A stretch of 64,000 bases of DNA from Actinocrispum wychmicini (GCF_004345645.1 NZ_SLWS01000004.1:372001-436000); one strand, 5' to 3'. Shown: positions 25,658 through 34,572, counted from the stretch's first letter. The notes: generated by a model from the letters alone, not told the origin. Program-made: numbers and translations.

Positions 25658-26448
25658 CCACTGTGGACACAGCCGTCTCCAGCCACATGGCGCCACTGGT
25701 CGGCCGGGAGGCCCGCCGCCTCGCCCGGCATCCCGCGCTGTGGCTGGTACCCGCCGTCGTCATCGTGACCAGCGCCGTCGACACGGCCAGCGGCGGCCGG
25801 ACCGCTGGCTACTGGTACGGCACCATCTTCATCGCCGTCGCGTTCTTCGGGCCCATGTTCGTCCTCTTCGCGGCGAACCTGGTCGCCAGCAGTGCCCGCC
25901 GCAGCCGGGCCGAGGAGATGCTGAACGTCACGCCGACCACGGACACGCGCCGGACCTGGGCGATGAGCCTCGGTGTCGCGCTCCCACTGGCCGGAGCCGG
26001 CGCCATCGGGGCGGGTGCCATGGCTCTCATCGACAGCGTCACCACCATCCCGCCCAAGGACCTGCTGACCGCCGCCGAGCTCGCCCAGATCCCGCCCGTC
26101 CTGGCCGGCGCCGGGCTGCTCGGCGTCCTCACCGCCCGCTGGCTGCCCTTCGCGGGCGGCGTACTGATCACTTTCGTGGTCGCGACCCTGGGCGGTATCG
26201 TCCTGTTCGGGCGGTTCGACTCCGGCATCTGGTGGATGTGGTGGACGACAGAGACCACCATCGGGGAACGGGCACCAGCAGCAGTGCCTGGCGACCCGTG
26301 GCTGCATGTCGCCTACCTGGCCGGACTCTGCGCCTGCGCCGCCGTCGCCGCCGTGTACCGCGATCGCGCGCAATGGCCACGACTGGCCCTCGTCGGTGGG
26401 CCGGTCCTGGCCGCCACCCTCACCCTCGGCTGGCTCCAACTGTCATGA
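25654..26448 (+). CDS. ABC transporter permease subunit
   Basis: 264 residues with about six hydrophobic segments (ALWLVPAVVIVTSAV; GTIFIAVAFFGPMFVLFAANL; MSLGVALPLAGAGAIGAGAMAL; LAGAGLLGVLTARWLPFAGGVL; a last one near GGPVLAATLTLGWLQ). The cytosolic loop SSARRSRAEEMLNVTPTT is the coupling-type motif of ABC-2 permeases. The start overlaps the ATPase stop (ATGA). It forms half of the membrane channel; the next gene probably gives the other half. Confidence 0.82.
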   Translation: MTTVDTAVSSHMAPLVGREARRLARHPALWLVPAVVIVTSAVDTASGGRTAGYWYGTIFIAVAFFGPMFVLFAANLVASSARRSRAEEMLNVTPTTDTRRTWAMSLGVALPLAGAGAIGAGAMALIDSVTTIPPKDLLTAAELAQIPPVLAGAGLLGVLTARWLPFAGGVLITFVVATLGGIVLFGRFDSGIWWMWWTTETTIGERAPAAVPGDPWLHVAYLAGLCACAAVAAVYRDRAQWPRLALVGGPVLAATLTLGWLQLS

Positions 26449-27086
26449 CACCATCCGTGGCCTGGGAACTCGTCCGCAGCGGCCACCTGGTGCGCAGCCT
26501 GCGCGTGGCGCCTTTCGTGACCGGCGCCGCCGCCGTCGTGGCGTTCCTGGCGGTGCGAAGCGGCGACACACACGACGTCATCACAGACCTCCGCGTACTG
26601 GGCCTGCTGTTGGCACTGGGTAGCGGGTACGTGCTCGACGATGGCGCGGCGGTCACCCTGCAGGCCAGCCCGTACAGTCTGGCCCGCCGGCTCTGGCTGC
26701 GCATCGGCTGCGCCGCAACCGCTGTCATTCCACTGTGGACGGCTATCCTCGCCCGCTTCCTTCCCGCCGCGCCGGCCGGCGATCGGTGGGCCCTCGGCCT
26801 GGGCCTCACGGTCGAACTCGCCGCCGCACTCACCGTGATCTGGGCCGTGGCCGTGTGGGGCCGTCGCCACGGATTCGAGCACCCCGGCATCATCACCACT
26901 CCCGCACTCCTGGCCTCGCTGGTGCTGGCGACATCGATCCCATGGGCACCGATGCTGGTCGGCTCCGGGCCACAATGGACCCCGGCGCACCTGCGATGGT
27001 CGGGCATTCTGCTCGGCGGGATCTGCGTACTCGTGGCCGGCATGCGCGACCCGGCCGCGCGCTGGCGCTCTCCGGCCCACCCGTGA
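26445..27086 (+). CDS. Second membrane subunit of the ABC exporter
   Basis: 213 residues with five or six hydrophobic segments (VAPFVTGAAAVVAFLAV; VLGLLLALGSGYVL; IGCAATAVIPLWTAILARFL; LGLTVELAAALTVIWAVAVWG; IITTPALLASLVLATSI; ILLGGICVLVAGM). The short motif DDGAAVTLQASPYSLARRLWLR looks like the coupling loop. The ATG overlaps the previous stop by ATGA, and it closes the sigma/anti-sigma/ABC operon. It is shorter than most permeases, so it may be an accessory rather than an equal half-channel. Confidence 0.75.
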   Translation: MTPSVAWELVRSGHLVRSLRVAPFVTGAAAVVAFLAVRSGDTHDVITDLRVLGLLLALGSGYVLDDGAAVTLQASPYSLARRLWLRIGCAATAVIPLWTAILARFLPAAPAGDRWALGLGLTVELAAALTVIWAVAVWGRRHGFEHPGIITTPALLASLVLATSIPWAPMLVGSGPQWTPAHLRWSGILLGGICVLVAGMRDPAARWRSPAHP

Positions 27087-27189
27087 ACTCCGCGATCGGC
27101 TGATCCGTCCTGCGGTACGCGGGATCGGCCGGTGACTGGATTGTCGAATCGGGCGACGTGGAATCCTGGCTCTGGGCAGAATTCCTGGT

Positions 27190-29001
27190 ATGGACGCCGG
27201 TTCGTTCGCACGGTACCTCGGTCGGATGGACCGGGTGGAGTTGGCTGAGGTGTTACGGGTTCGGCCGGAGGTGCGGGTGGCGCCGGTGCCGGATGGGCCT
27301 GAGGCACTGGCGGTGCGGTTGAGTGATCGCGGGTCGTTGGCCGCGGTGCGGTTGGTGAGCCGGGACGCGGTGGCGGCGGGGCAGGCGGCGGCTGGGTTGG
27401 GGTCTGGGGCCACCGTCGCCGCCGTGGCGGCGTTGACCGGGGGGAGCAGGGAAGCGGTCCGGTCTGCGCTGGGCGAACTGCGTCGGGTGGGGGTGGCGTG
27501 GCCGGATGGCGAGGTGGTGTGTCTGGTGCCGCCGGTTCTGCAGCGGTGGAAGCAGGCGAAAGGCCGGTTGGCGGTGACCGGACGGCCCGCGGTTGAGCTT
27601 GGTCGATGCGGTACGGACGGTGAGCAGCGGTCTTCGGTGCAGCACCTACTGCGTGCGGCTTATGCGTTGTTGGACACGAGCAGGCCGATCGTGGGGTTGC
27701 GGCGGGGTGGGGTGGGGGTCAAGGAGCGGCAGCGGTGGGGGGCGGCGCTCGGGTTGGGCGATGACTACCTGTTGCTGGTGCTGGACGTGCTGTTCGCGGC
27801 CGGGTTGTTGGTCCAGTCCGGGACGGCGTTCGGGGTGACCGCGCGGTATGAGCGGTGGCGGGAGGCGACGCCTGCCCAGCAATGGGCGGAGCTGGCGTGG
27901 GCGTGGTTCTGGTTGCCCCACTCGCCGACTGCCCGGCAGAGCGCGGCGGTGTCGAAGGTCGAGTCGTCGCGTTGTCGGGCAGCTCGGTGGGCGATGTTGC
28001 GGGCGGGACGGGGCGGGTTGTCGGTTGAGGGCGTTGCTGCCGCCGCTTACTGGTTCTGCCCGACGGTGCACCAGTACGTCGAGGGGGTTGTTCGTGAGGC
28101 GGTGATGGTGGGGGTGGTGGCGGGGGATGCGCTGAGCGTGTGCGGGGAGGCGTTGTTGTCCGCTGGCAACGCGGAGGCGCTGGCCGCTTCGGTGGCCGAG
28201 GTGGTGGTGCCGATGCAGTGTGAGCTGCAGGTGCTGGACGACCTGAAGGCTGTGGTGTTCGGGCAGTTGACGGTGGAGGCTGCACGGGTGTTGGAGGCGT
28301 CCGCGGAGAGCCTGGTGGAGGACGGGGCGCGGGTGTGGCAGTTCACCACGGCGAGCGTGCGGGCGGCGTTCGCCCAGGGATGGACCGGGGAGTCCTTGCT
28401 GGCCTCGTTGAACGAGCTGACGCAGCACAACGTGCCGTGGGCGCTGCGGGCGCTGTTGGGAGAGCGCGGGCGGGGGCAGGTGTCGGTGCGGGAGGTGGGG
28501 TGCTGCGTGGTGGCCGAGGCACAAGTCATCGCGGAGGTGGTGCGGTTGCCCGGGTTTGTCGAGTTGGCGCCGACCGTAGCCGGGAGCGTGATGGCGTCTA
28601 CGGAGTTGGTCGCGCAGTTACAGGCGGAAGGGTTCGCGGTGGTCGAGGACCCGTCGTCGGGGAGTGTTGTGGTTCGGCGGGCGCCAGTGGCCGCCCCGGT
28701 GGACGAGGCGGAGCCAGTGGACCTCCCTGACCTGGACGCGGCCGAGCCGTCCACGGCGCAGATCGTGCGGGGACGTAACCGGAGGTTGTCGAAGAAGGCG
28801 GTGGCGCTGTTGGCCGGGGCCATCGACGAGCAGTCCGACGTGCGCATCGACTACGTCGACGGGAAGGGCGAATCCTCCAGCCGCACCATCACACCGATCG
28901 GGTGGGACGGGCCGTTCCTGTTGGCGTGGTGCCACATGCGGGAGGCCGACCGACAGTTCAGGGTGGAACGGATCAAGTCGGTGTCACCAGTGCGACCGTG
29001 A
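27190..29001 (+). CDS. WYL-domain protein with XPB/Ssl2-like helicase-associated N-terminal domain
   Basis: 603 residues. The N-terminal 500 are the helicase-associated domain seen in front of bacterial XPB-like proteins (FARYLGRMDRVELAEVLRVR; SREAVRSALGELRRVGVAWP; SVREVGCCVVAEAQVIAEVV). No helicase motor follows. The last 70 residues are a WYL domain (VRIDYVDGKGESSSRTITPI, FLLAWCHMREADRQFRVERI), a nucleic-acid or nucleotide-sensing module. Such stand-alone proteins are common in actinomycetes, often annotated helicase C-terminal domain-containing; a role in DNA damage or transcription is inferred, not shown. It is separate from the ABC operon by 103 bases. Confidence 0.82.
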   Translation: MDAGSFARYLGRMDRVELAEVLRVRPEVRVAPVPDGPEALAVRLSDRGSLAAVRLVSRDAVAAGQAAAGLGSGATVAAVAALTGGSREAVRSALGELRRVGVAWPDGEVVCLVPPVLQRWKQAKGRLAVTGRPAVELGRCGTDGEQRSSVQHLLRAAYALLDTSRPIVGLRRGGVGVKERQRWGAALGLGDDYLLLVLDVLFAAGLLVQSGTAFGVTARYERWREATPAQQWAELAWAWFWLPHSPTARQSAAVSKVESSRCRAARWAMLRAGRGGLSVEGVAAAAYWFCPTVHQYVEGVVREAVMVGVVAGDALSVCGEALLSAGNAEALAASVAEVVVPMQCELQVLDDLKAVVFGQLTVEAARVLEASAESLVEDGARVWQFTTASVRAAFAQGWTGESLLASLNELTQHNVPWALRALLGERGRGQVSVREVGCCVVAEAQVIAEVVRLPGFVELAPTVAGSVMASTELVAQLQAEGFAVVEDPSSGSVVVRRAPVAAPVDEAEPVDLPDLDAAEPSTAQIVRGRNRRLSKKAVALLAGAIDEQSDVRIDYVDGKGESSSRTITPIGWDGPFLLAWCHMREADRQFRVERIKSVSPVRP

Positions 29002-29025
29002 GGCGAAGTGACTGGCGAACATTGG

Positions 29026-29499
29026 TCAGTGTCCTCGGGCAGCGTTGGCAAGAACGATTCTCATAACGGGCAGTTGGCGTCCGGTGTCGACTTCACGTTC
29101 ACCCACGCGTTGGGCGCCCATGTGCAGATAGAACGCCTCAGCGTGCGGATCGGACTCCAGCTCCAGCGTGCGGAAGCCGCGTTTCCTGGCCGCGCTGGTG
29201 GCGTGGTCCCACAGCCTGCGTCCCAGGCCGGTACCGATCGCGTCGGGCTCGACGAACAGGTCGACCAGCTCACCGTCCGGCGGCGTACCGCCGAGCTGGT
29301 AGTACCCGAGTAGTCTCTCGCCGCGTTCAGCGACGATGACCTGTTCACCGTGGATCTGCTCCGGCCGCACGGTCAGCACGTCCTGAACTCGGTCGAGAAA
29401 CTCCTGCTCATACCCCCAGTGCGCCTTCGACCGGCGCGCCAGCGCCGTGATGTTGTCCGCTTCGTGAGGTTCGGCAGCCCGCAGTCGCACCTGGTCCAT
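29026..29499 (-). CDS. GNAT-family N-acetyltransferase
   Basis: 157 residues. It begins VRLRAAEPHEADNITALAR. The acetyl-CoA-binding strand and loop are ELVDLFVEPDAIGTGLGRRL (R/Q-x-x-G-x-G/A variant) and the C-terminal AFYLHMGAQRVGEREV is characteristic of the family. The substrate is unknown. It starts 8 bases after the TetR stop on the same strand and is probably co-transcribed with it. Confidence 0.88.
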   Translation of the reverse strand: MDQVRLRAAEPHEADNITALARRSKAHWGYEQEFLDRVQDVLTVRPEQIHGEQVIVAERGERLLGYYQLGGTPPDGELVDLFVEPDAIGTGLGRRLWDHATSAARKRGFRTLELESDPHAEAFYLHMGAQRVGEREVDTGRQLPVMRIVLANAARGH

Positions 29500-29507
29500 G
29501 ATCGTGA

Positions 29508-30116
29508 TTATCCAGGCATCCCGGGTGTCCGCTCATCGGCATGAGTGAGGCCGTTCAGGGTGACGGCGACCAGTCGGTCCACCGCGGCCTTGGATTGCAG
29601 GGCGCTGGCTGCGGTGAGCGCGTGCAGGCAGTACGCGGCCAACTCGTCGGGTGTGGCGTCGGCGTGGACGGCACCGGCCTCGGCGGCCTCGGCGATCAGG
29701 TCGCTGACCAGGTTGTGGACATGACGGTAGGCGCGGGCGACGTCCGGGTTGTGGTGCAGTTGCCAGGCCAGATCGGCGCCTGGGCGATGGTGGACAAGGT
29801 GGGCGCACGCGGTCAGCACGGCCTTCAGGCGCTGGCCCGGGTCCGTGTGCTGGTCTCGGACCTGGCTGAGTTCGTGGAGATGGTTGTCCACATGGCGTTG
29901 GTGCCACGCGCTCAGAACCGCGTCGAGGTCGGAAAAGTACTTGTACAGCGTCGCCCGCCCGATACCGGCTGTGGCGGCGATCCGCGACATCGTCACCGCG
30001 GCCGCCCCATGCTCGGTGACCAGCGTCGCCGCGGCGTCCAGGATCGCCTCGCGGGCGTCGCGGCGATGCGCCTCGACGATCTCGTTCCACTGCGCGGCCA
30101 CCACTCGATCATACAC
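29508..30116 (-). CDS. TetR-family transcriptional regulator
   Basis: 202 residues. The helix-turn-helix is DAREAILDAAATLVTEHGAA then VTMSRIAATAGIGRATLYKYF; the C-terminal all-helical domain is ligand-binding type. The GTG at 30116 has AGGTG about 8 bases upstream; GTG codons four and five residues in are alternatives. It is divergent from an alpha/beta hydrolase with a 99-base gap that contains a perfect AGACA-N3-TGTCT dyad, its likely operator, so it probably represses both directions. The GNAT gene follows in the same operon. Confidence 0.88.
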   Translation of the reverse strand: MYDRVVAAQWNEIVEAHRRDAREAILDAAATLVTEHGAAAVTMSRIAATAGIGRATLYKYFSDLDAVLSAWHQRHVDNHLHELSQVRDQHTDPGQRLKAVLTACAHLVHHRPGADLAWQLHHNPDVARAYRHVHNLVSDLIAEAAEAGAVHADATPDELAAYCLHALTAASALQSKAAVDRLVAVTLNGLTHADERTPGMPG

Positions 30117-30130
30117 AACGCAACACCTGT

Positions 30131-30171
30131 AGACAGAGTGTCTTGACCATAGTCGTAGTGTCTCCTAGGGT
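30131..30171 (+). promoter_or_regulatory. Promoter with overlapping TetR-type operator
   Basis: The perfect dyad AGACA-GAG-TGTCT (30131-30143) abuts a -35 TTGACC (30143-30148); 17 bases later is a -10-like TAGGGT (30166-30171), reading toward the hydrolase. Repressor binding would block polymerase. Confidence 0.55.
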
Positions 30172-30215
30172 GCCGGAACGGTGCTCTCACCGCCCCGAAA
30201 GGAGGGCAGGAGTCA

Positions 30216-31031
30216 ATGCCTGTGCTGGAGGTTCCCGGTGCTGGGCTGTCGTACAGGAGGACTGGCAGCGGTCCGACCCTGCTGCTGATACCCGGCGCAG
30301 GCGGCAGTGGGCTCGCCTTCGTCCGAGTCGCGAAGCGCCTGGCCGCCCACTACAGCGTTGTCCGCTACGCTCGTCGCGGCTTCTCTCGCAGCCACCTCGA
30401 CCAGCCACCGGACCGCGGCAGTCGACTGGCCGCTGACGCGGACGACGCCGCCGGGTTGATCGAGCATCTCGGCGGCCGGCCCGCCGCCGTGCTCGGCGAG
30501 AGCTCCGGCGCACTGGTTGCGCTGGAACTGCTCACTCGCCACCCCGACAGCGTCCGTACCGTCGTGCCCTTCGAGCCGCCGGCGATGCGCCTGCTGCCCG
30601 ACGCTCAGCAGTGGATCGACATATTCGATCGAGTGCACGATACGTATCACCATCACGGAATGCGGTCCGCGCTGAAGCTGTTCAGGGAGAGGACCTTCGC
30701 CGAATCCGACCGCAAGGCCATGCGTCGCGGCGTGTGGTTGCAACTGGTCACGCCATCGATACGAGCCAGTTTCGCCCACTGGCTCGACTATGAGCTTCGC
30801 CAGTACCCTGCGACGCCGCTCGATCTGACCGCGTTGAGGGCCCACCGCGCCAAGATCATCCCGGCTGTCGGGCGGGAGTCACGCGGGTATCCCTGCTACC
30901 GGGCGACCGCGGAGCTCGCCCGCCAGCTCGACCTCCCGATCGCCGAGTTCCCAGGCGGCCACCTGGCCCACATCACCGAGCCGGCGGCTTTCGCTCGAAG
31001 CCTGGTGCGGACGCTGGCGTCCACACTCTGA
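30216..31031 (+). CDS. Alpha/beta-fold hydrolase
   Basis: 271 residues. Oxyanion region LLLIPGAGGSGLAF, nucleophile elbow VLGESSGALVALELL (Gly-Glu-Ser-Ser-Gly), and late histidine GGHLAHITEPAAFA. The cap region is short and helical. It has the size and layout of soluble esterases/haloperoxidase-like hydrolases of actinomycetes often paired with a divergent TetR regulator. The ATG at 30216 follows GGAGTCA. The substrate is unknown; regulation by the divergent TetR is likely. Confidence 0.88.
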   Translation: MPVLEVPGAGLSYRRTGSGPTLLLIPGAGGSGLAFVRVAKRLAAHYSVVRYARRGFSRSHLDQPPDRGSRLAADADDAAGLIEHLGGRPAAVLGESSGALVALELLTRHPDSVRTVVPFEPPAMRLLPDAQQWIDIFDRVHDTYHHHGMRSALKLFRERTFAESDRKAMRRGVWLQLVTPSIRASFAHWLDYELRQYPATPLDLTALRAHRAKIIPAVGRESRGYPCYRATAELARQLDLPIAEFPGGHLAHITEPAAFARSLVRTLASTL

Positions 31032-31052
31032 ACGCCGTGTCGCGCGTTCCCG

Positions 31053-31101
31053 GACCATGAAATTCCCCAACGCGGACGCCGACGGGGAATTTCATGGTCC
31101 C
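31053..31101. terminator. Bidirectional terminator hairpin
   Basis: Perfect 17-bp arms, GGACCATGAAATTCCCC at 31053-31069 and its complement at 31085-31101, with a 15-base loop. It lies between the convergent hydrolase and lectin genes and can end transcription both ways. Confidence 0.75.
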
Positions 31102-31127
31102 GGAATGGTGGACACGCCGGTCAGAGA

Positions 31128-31649
31128 TTAGACCGTGAACTCCTGTGCGACTGTGCTGTTGCACGTCCACTGCCGGATCCACGTGCCGTCTTCAGTGTGG
31201 GCGCCTTGGACGTCGAAACACTTGTTGACGAATGTTCTGATGGTGGCATGGCCGTTGCTGAGCGGCACGATGGTGAAGGCCTGTGCGACTGTTCCGTTGC
31301 ACGTCCATTGCCGGAGCCAGGTGCCGTCTTCGGAGTGGGCGCCTTGGAGGTCAACGCATTTGTTGGCGAACGTCTTGATGGTGACGCGGCCGTCGCCGAG
31401 GGGCACGATGGTGAAGTTCTGTGCGACTGTTCCGTTGCATGTCCACTGGCGGATGAGCGCGCCGTCTTCGGTGTGCGCGCCCTGGACGTCGACACACTTG
31501 TTCGCGAACGTCAGGATCCGTGGTGCGGATGCCTGCGCGCTGGGCTGTTGAGCGGCTTGGGCGGTGGTCGTCACACCGATCAACGAAAGAAGCGAGACGA
31601 GCACTGCCGTGACCGAGAAATGACGGCGTGACAAAAGGCGTAGGTGCAC
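31128..31649 (-). CDS. Secreted ricin-type beta-trefoil lectin
   Basis: 173 residues. The signal peptide (FSVTAVLVSLLSLIGVTTTAQA) is cleaved near residue 32. Three tandem repeats follow, each with the pattern KC(V/F)D(V/L)QGAH(T/S)EDG...RQWTCN-TVAQ, i.e. QxW-type repeats making one complete beta-trefoil. Paired cysteines in each repeat suggest disulfides. It has no catalytic domain, so it is a stand-alone extracellular carbohydrate-binding protein. The start is GTG at 31649 with GAGG upstream. It is convergent with the hydrolase and shares the hairpin between them. Confidence 0.87.
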   Translation of the reverse strand: MHLRLLSRRHFSVTAVLVSLLSLIGVTTTAQAAQQPSAQASAPRILTFANKCVDVQGAHTEDGALIRQWTCNGTVAQNFTIVPLGDGRVTIKTFANKCVDLQGAHSEDGTWLRQWTCNGTVAQAFTIVPLSNGHATIRTFVNKCFDVQGAHTEDGTWIRQWTCNSTVAQEFTV

Positions 31650-31876
31650 GTAAGCCTACCTCACTTTTGGTAATCAGGGGGCTTGGTGAAGCCAATCCGA
31701 TCATACGCAGCAGTGATCAGGGGAGCATCGCATCATCCAGGTATTCACTTGGCAGGTAACTGAAGTATCGGCGTTATTCCCTTTTATGGGTTGGGGGTAC
31801 CGCACCGGGCGTGCGGAGTAATGGCACTGGAAGGGCCGGTCGGCTTGTCCGGAGCCGCCACCGCCGCGTGTCCAAC
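31650..31876. other. Lectin upstream region
   Basis: 227 bases. It must contain the lectin promoter; on the minus strand TATGAT about 65 bases before the GTG is a fair -10 element, without a strong -35. No gene is seen. Confidence 0.35.
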
Positions 31877-32896
31877 TCACGACTCACCGACACCGCCGCG
31901 CCACAACGGCCCGGCGGCTTGCGGTTCGAACAGGCCTGGCAGCCCTCCGGTGTGCCAGAAGACCACGGGACCCGTCAGGTCACCCGCGCGGGCGTCGCCG
32001 ACCAGTGCGGCGAGCGCTTTCGCGGTGTACACCGGGTCGGTGAGGATGCCCTCGGTCTGGGCCAGCAGCCGCAAGGCCGTGTTGGCCTGATCGGTGGGCC
32101 GCGCGTAGCCGTCGCCGAGTTGGTCGAAGCGCACGTTGAAGGTCAGTTCGCCGGGCCGCACCGGGTGGCCGAGCAACTGCGCGGCACCAACGGCAAGTTC
32201 GTCGAGGCGCTTGCCGAGATCGGGATAGACCACGGCCGCACCGACCCCGACGACGTGCGGTCCGTGAGCGTGCAGATGGCGCCCCAGCACGAGTCCCGCG
32301 TGCGTACCCCCGGAGGTGCTGGCGTGAAAGATCTGGGTCGGCGTCAGCCCGCGCTCGTCAAGCTGTGCCAGCAGTTCGCCGTAGGCAACGACAAAACCAA
32401 GCGCCCCGTGCGGTGCCGAGCACCCCACGGGCATCATGAACGGGCGTCGGCCCGCGTCGCGTAGGTGCGCGCACAGCTTCTCGGTGTGCGCGTGCAGCTG
32501 TCCCCAGTGTTGGGCGCCGTCGAAGGACGGGATGTCGGCGAAGTGCAGTTGGGCGCCCAGCAGCCGACAGAGCAACAGATTCCCGTTGGCCTCAACGGGT
32601 TCGCCGCCGCCGAGGACGAGGTGGCAGTCAATCCCCGCCGCCGCGGCCGCCGCGGCGGTGCAGCGCGTGACATTGGAGATCGCGGCACCCTGGGCTACCA
32701 GCGTGTCGGCGCCTTCGGCGATGGCGGCCGCGACGAGGTACTCCAGCTTGCGGACTTTGTTGCCGGCCAAGGGAAGGCTGCCGATGTCGTCGCGTTTGAC
32801 CCACACCTCGACGCCGAGCGCGTCGCTGAACCGCGGTGCCGGCTCCAACGGGGTGGGCAGGTGGGCGAACGGTCGCCGCGGCGGGTTGTCGCTCAT
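31877..32896 (-). CDS. PLP-dependent ACC deaminase/D-cysteine desulfhydrase-family enzyme
   Basis: 339 residues. RRPFAHLPTPLEPAPRFSDA and VWVKRDDIGSLPLAGNKVRK place the PLP-lysine in GNKVRKLEYL. QGAAISNVTRCTAAAAAAAG, HASTSGGTHAGLVLGRH (phosphate-binding) and the end LTGPVVFWHTGGLPGLF are as in the family. Members open 1-aminocyclopropane-1-carboxylate or release sulfide from D-cysteine; sequence alone does not separate these. The ATG overlaps the IclR stop (ATGA), so it is made with its regulator and probably handles a small amino-acid substrate taken from the environment. Confidence 0.85.
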   Translation of the reverse strand: MSDNPPRRPFAHLPTPLEPAPRFSDALGVEVWVKRDDIGSLPLAGNKVRKLEYLVAAAIAEGADTLVAQGAAISNVTRCTAAAAAAAGIDCHLVLGGGEPVEANGNLLLCRLLGAQLHFADIPSFDGAQHWGQLHAHTEKLCAHLRDAGRRPFMMPVGCSAPHGALGFVVAYGELLAQLDERGLTPTQIFHASTSGGTHAGLVLGRHLHAHGPHVVGVGAAVVYPDLGKRLDELAVGAAQLLGHPVRPGELTFNVRFDQLGDGYARPTDQANTALRLLAQTEGILTDPVYTAKALAALVGDARAGDLTGPVVFWHTGGLPGLFEPQAAGPLWRGGVGES

Positions 32897-33669
32897 GCCA
32901 CTGTCGCTGTGCCGCCGCCGACGCCTCGGCTGATTTCGGTGGCGCACCGCACGACGTGCGCGGCCAACGGCTGCACCTGCGCCTTGGTGACTCGCGTCGT
33001 CGGGCCGGAAATCGAGACCGCCGCGACGACCTGTGCGCGTGCGTCGATCACCGGCGCCGCGATGCACCGCAGGCCCTCGTCCGATTCCTCGTCGTCCAGC
33101 GCCCATCCCTGAGCCCGGACCCGCGCGAGCTGCTCGACCAGGCGCTTCGGCTCGACCACGGCACCCGGCGTGCGCGCGGTCAACGGGCCGGCCAGCACCC
33201 GCTCACGCAACCCCGCCGATCCGAAGGCCAGCAGGCACTTGCCCAGTGCCGTGCGGTGCAACGGATTTCGACCGCCCAGGCGCGAACTCATCCGGACCAT
33301 GCGCGCGCTTTCGACCTTCTCCAGGTAGACCACTTCGTCGTCGAGTAGCACCCCTAGGTGTGCCGTTTCCCCTGTCACGTCGCGCAGTTCCTCCAGCAAC
33401 GGTCGGGCGATCGCGCGCACGTCCAGGCGCGCGGCGACGCGACTGCCGAGTTCGAACAGCCGCAAACCCAGTCCGTAGTGACCGGTCGCGTCCTGTATCA
33501 CCAGACCGCTGGCGACCAGCGACGTGAGCAGGCGATGCGCGGAGCTCTTGGGTATCGCTGCCCGGCGGCTGAGCTCCGTCAGCCCGAGCGCACCGTCGGC
33601 GGCGCTCAGCACGTCCAGCAGCCGCAGGCCCTTGCCGAGCGAGGTCTGGTCTGACATACGGACTCCCAT
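32893..33669 (-). CDS. IclR-family transcriptional regulator
   Basis: 258 residues. The N-terminal winged helix is GKGLRLLDVLSAADGALGLT, ELSRRAAIPKSSAHRLLTSL, VASGLVIQDATGHYGLGLR. The effector domain contains the usual RNPLHRTALGKCLLAF and GWALDDEESDEGLRCIAAPV motifs. It sits between an MpaB-like gene, 21 bases upstream, and the ACC-deaminase-like gene, which it overlaps; the three form one minus-strand unit. It probably responds to a small carboxylic or amino acid used by the downstream enzyme. Confidence 0.9.
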   Translation of the reverse strand: MGVRMSDQTSLGKGLRLLDVLSAADGALGLTELSRRAAIPKSSAHRLLTSLVASGLVIQDATGHYGLGLRLFELGSRVAARLDVRAIARPLLEELRDVTGETAHLGVLLDDEVVYLEKVESARMVRMSSRLGGRNPLHRTALGKCLLAFGSAGLRERVLAGPLTARTPGAVVEPKRLVEQLARVRAQGWALDDEESDEGLRCIAAPVIDARAQVVAAVSISGPTTRVTKAQVQPLAAHVVRCATEISRGVGGGTATVA

Positions 33670-33690
33670 CCCGTCGTTCGGAACAGGATG

Positions 33691-34572
33691 CTACGCCTTC
33701 CACGACCGGCTCGGAACGGGAATCATCCAGCGGGCGACGCGGGCCAGACGCAGCGGTCGCGGATGCCACACTTCGGCGTCTTCGAGGCCCCAGGCGTAGC
33801 TGGGTGTGCGGTCGATGAGCAGCTCGCGGAGTGCCGGCTGGCCGAGTTCGCCGGCGGACCATTCGTAGAGTTGCCGGAGTCTGGGCAGGATGACACCGAC
33901 GTCCAGCATGTGGCCGAAGCCGTTCTCCGCGTCGACGTACGGGTGCACGTCGTCACCGAGCGGATAGTAGGCGGGAAGCACGCGCGAGAGGGACAGGAAC
34001 AGGCCGGTCATGCCCAGGCGCGGATCGCCGAGCGGACGGGCCAGGGGAGCCAGCCAGTTCAAGGCGAGACGCGGCGCGGCCACCAGGGCATGGGTGTACA
34101 GCACGCGCACGAGCACCAGGTTGATGAAGAACCGCTCGACGCGTCCTTCGGCATAGGCCAGTTTCTCGTTGGTCAGGTAGGCGTTGACGATGGTGGTGTT
34201 GTGCGCGCGGTACCAGTTGCGTGCGGTGGGGCGGGTGATGAAGTCGAGGGTCGCTCGCACGCCGGGTCCGCTGGGTTGTCCGTTGTGGTCGAATGCGAGT
34301 GAGTGGGCCTCGCAGGTGTCGCGGAGGAGCGCTTCGTTCACTGCTCGCCACCACGGGCTGCCGGGCCGGGGGCCGGTCAGCGGGTTGAGCAGCCCTCGGC
34401 GCAGTTGCCAGCCCATGAAGGCGGATGCCGCGCGCCGGAAGGGCAGTCGGGCCCGGTCCTGCCCGACCGGGATCTCGTACAGGCGACGTAGCAACGCCAA
34501 GCGCGCTATGGGATCGTCGCGGACACCCGCGACCTGGGCGTCGACATGCTCCGCGGTCGACGTGTGTGACAC
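33691..34572 (-). CDS. Oxygenase MpaB-family protein (DUF2236, latex-clearing-protein-like)
   Basis: About 293 residues. It shows the family pattern RLALLRRLYEIPVGQDRARL, ATLDFITRPTARNWYRAHNT, AYAEGRVERFFINLVLVRVL and YPLGDDVHPYVDAENGFGHM, with histidines of the kind that coordinate heme in the DUF2236 group. The GTG at 34572 is chosen because the longer frame has a non-homologous N-terminus overlapping the divergent TetR promoter. Members include fungal MpaB and Lcp rubber oxygenases; the substrate here is unknown. It heads the IclR/ACC-deaminase unit and is divergent from a TetR gene. Confidence 0.78.
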   Translation of the reverse strand: MSHTSTAEHVDAQVAGVRDDPIARLALLRRLYEIPVGQDRARLPFRRAASAFMGWQLRRGLLNPLTGPRPGSPWWRAVNEALLRDTCEAHSLAFDHNGQPSGPGVRATLDFITRPTARNWYRAHNTTIVNAYLTNEKLAYAEGRVERFFINLVLVRVLYTHALVAAPRLALNWLAPLARPLGDPRLGMTGLFLSLSRVLPAYYPLGDDVHPYVDAENGFGHMLDVGVILPRLRQLYEWSAGELGQPALRELLIDRTPSYAWGLEDAEVWHPRPLRLARVARWMIPVPSRSWKA

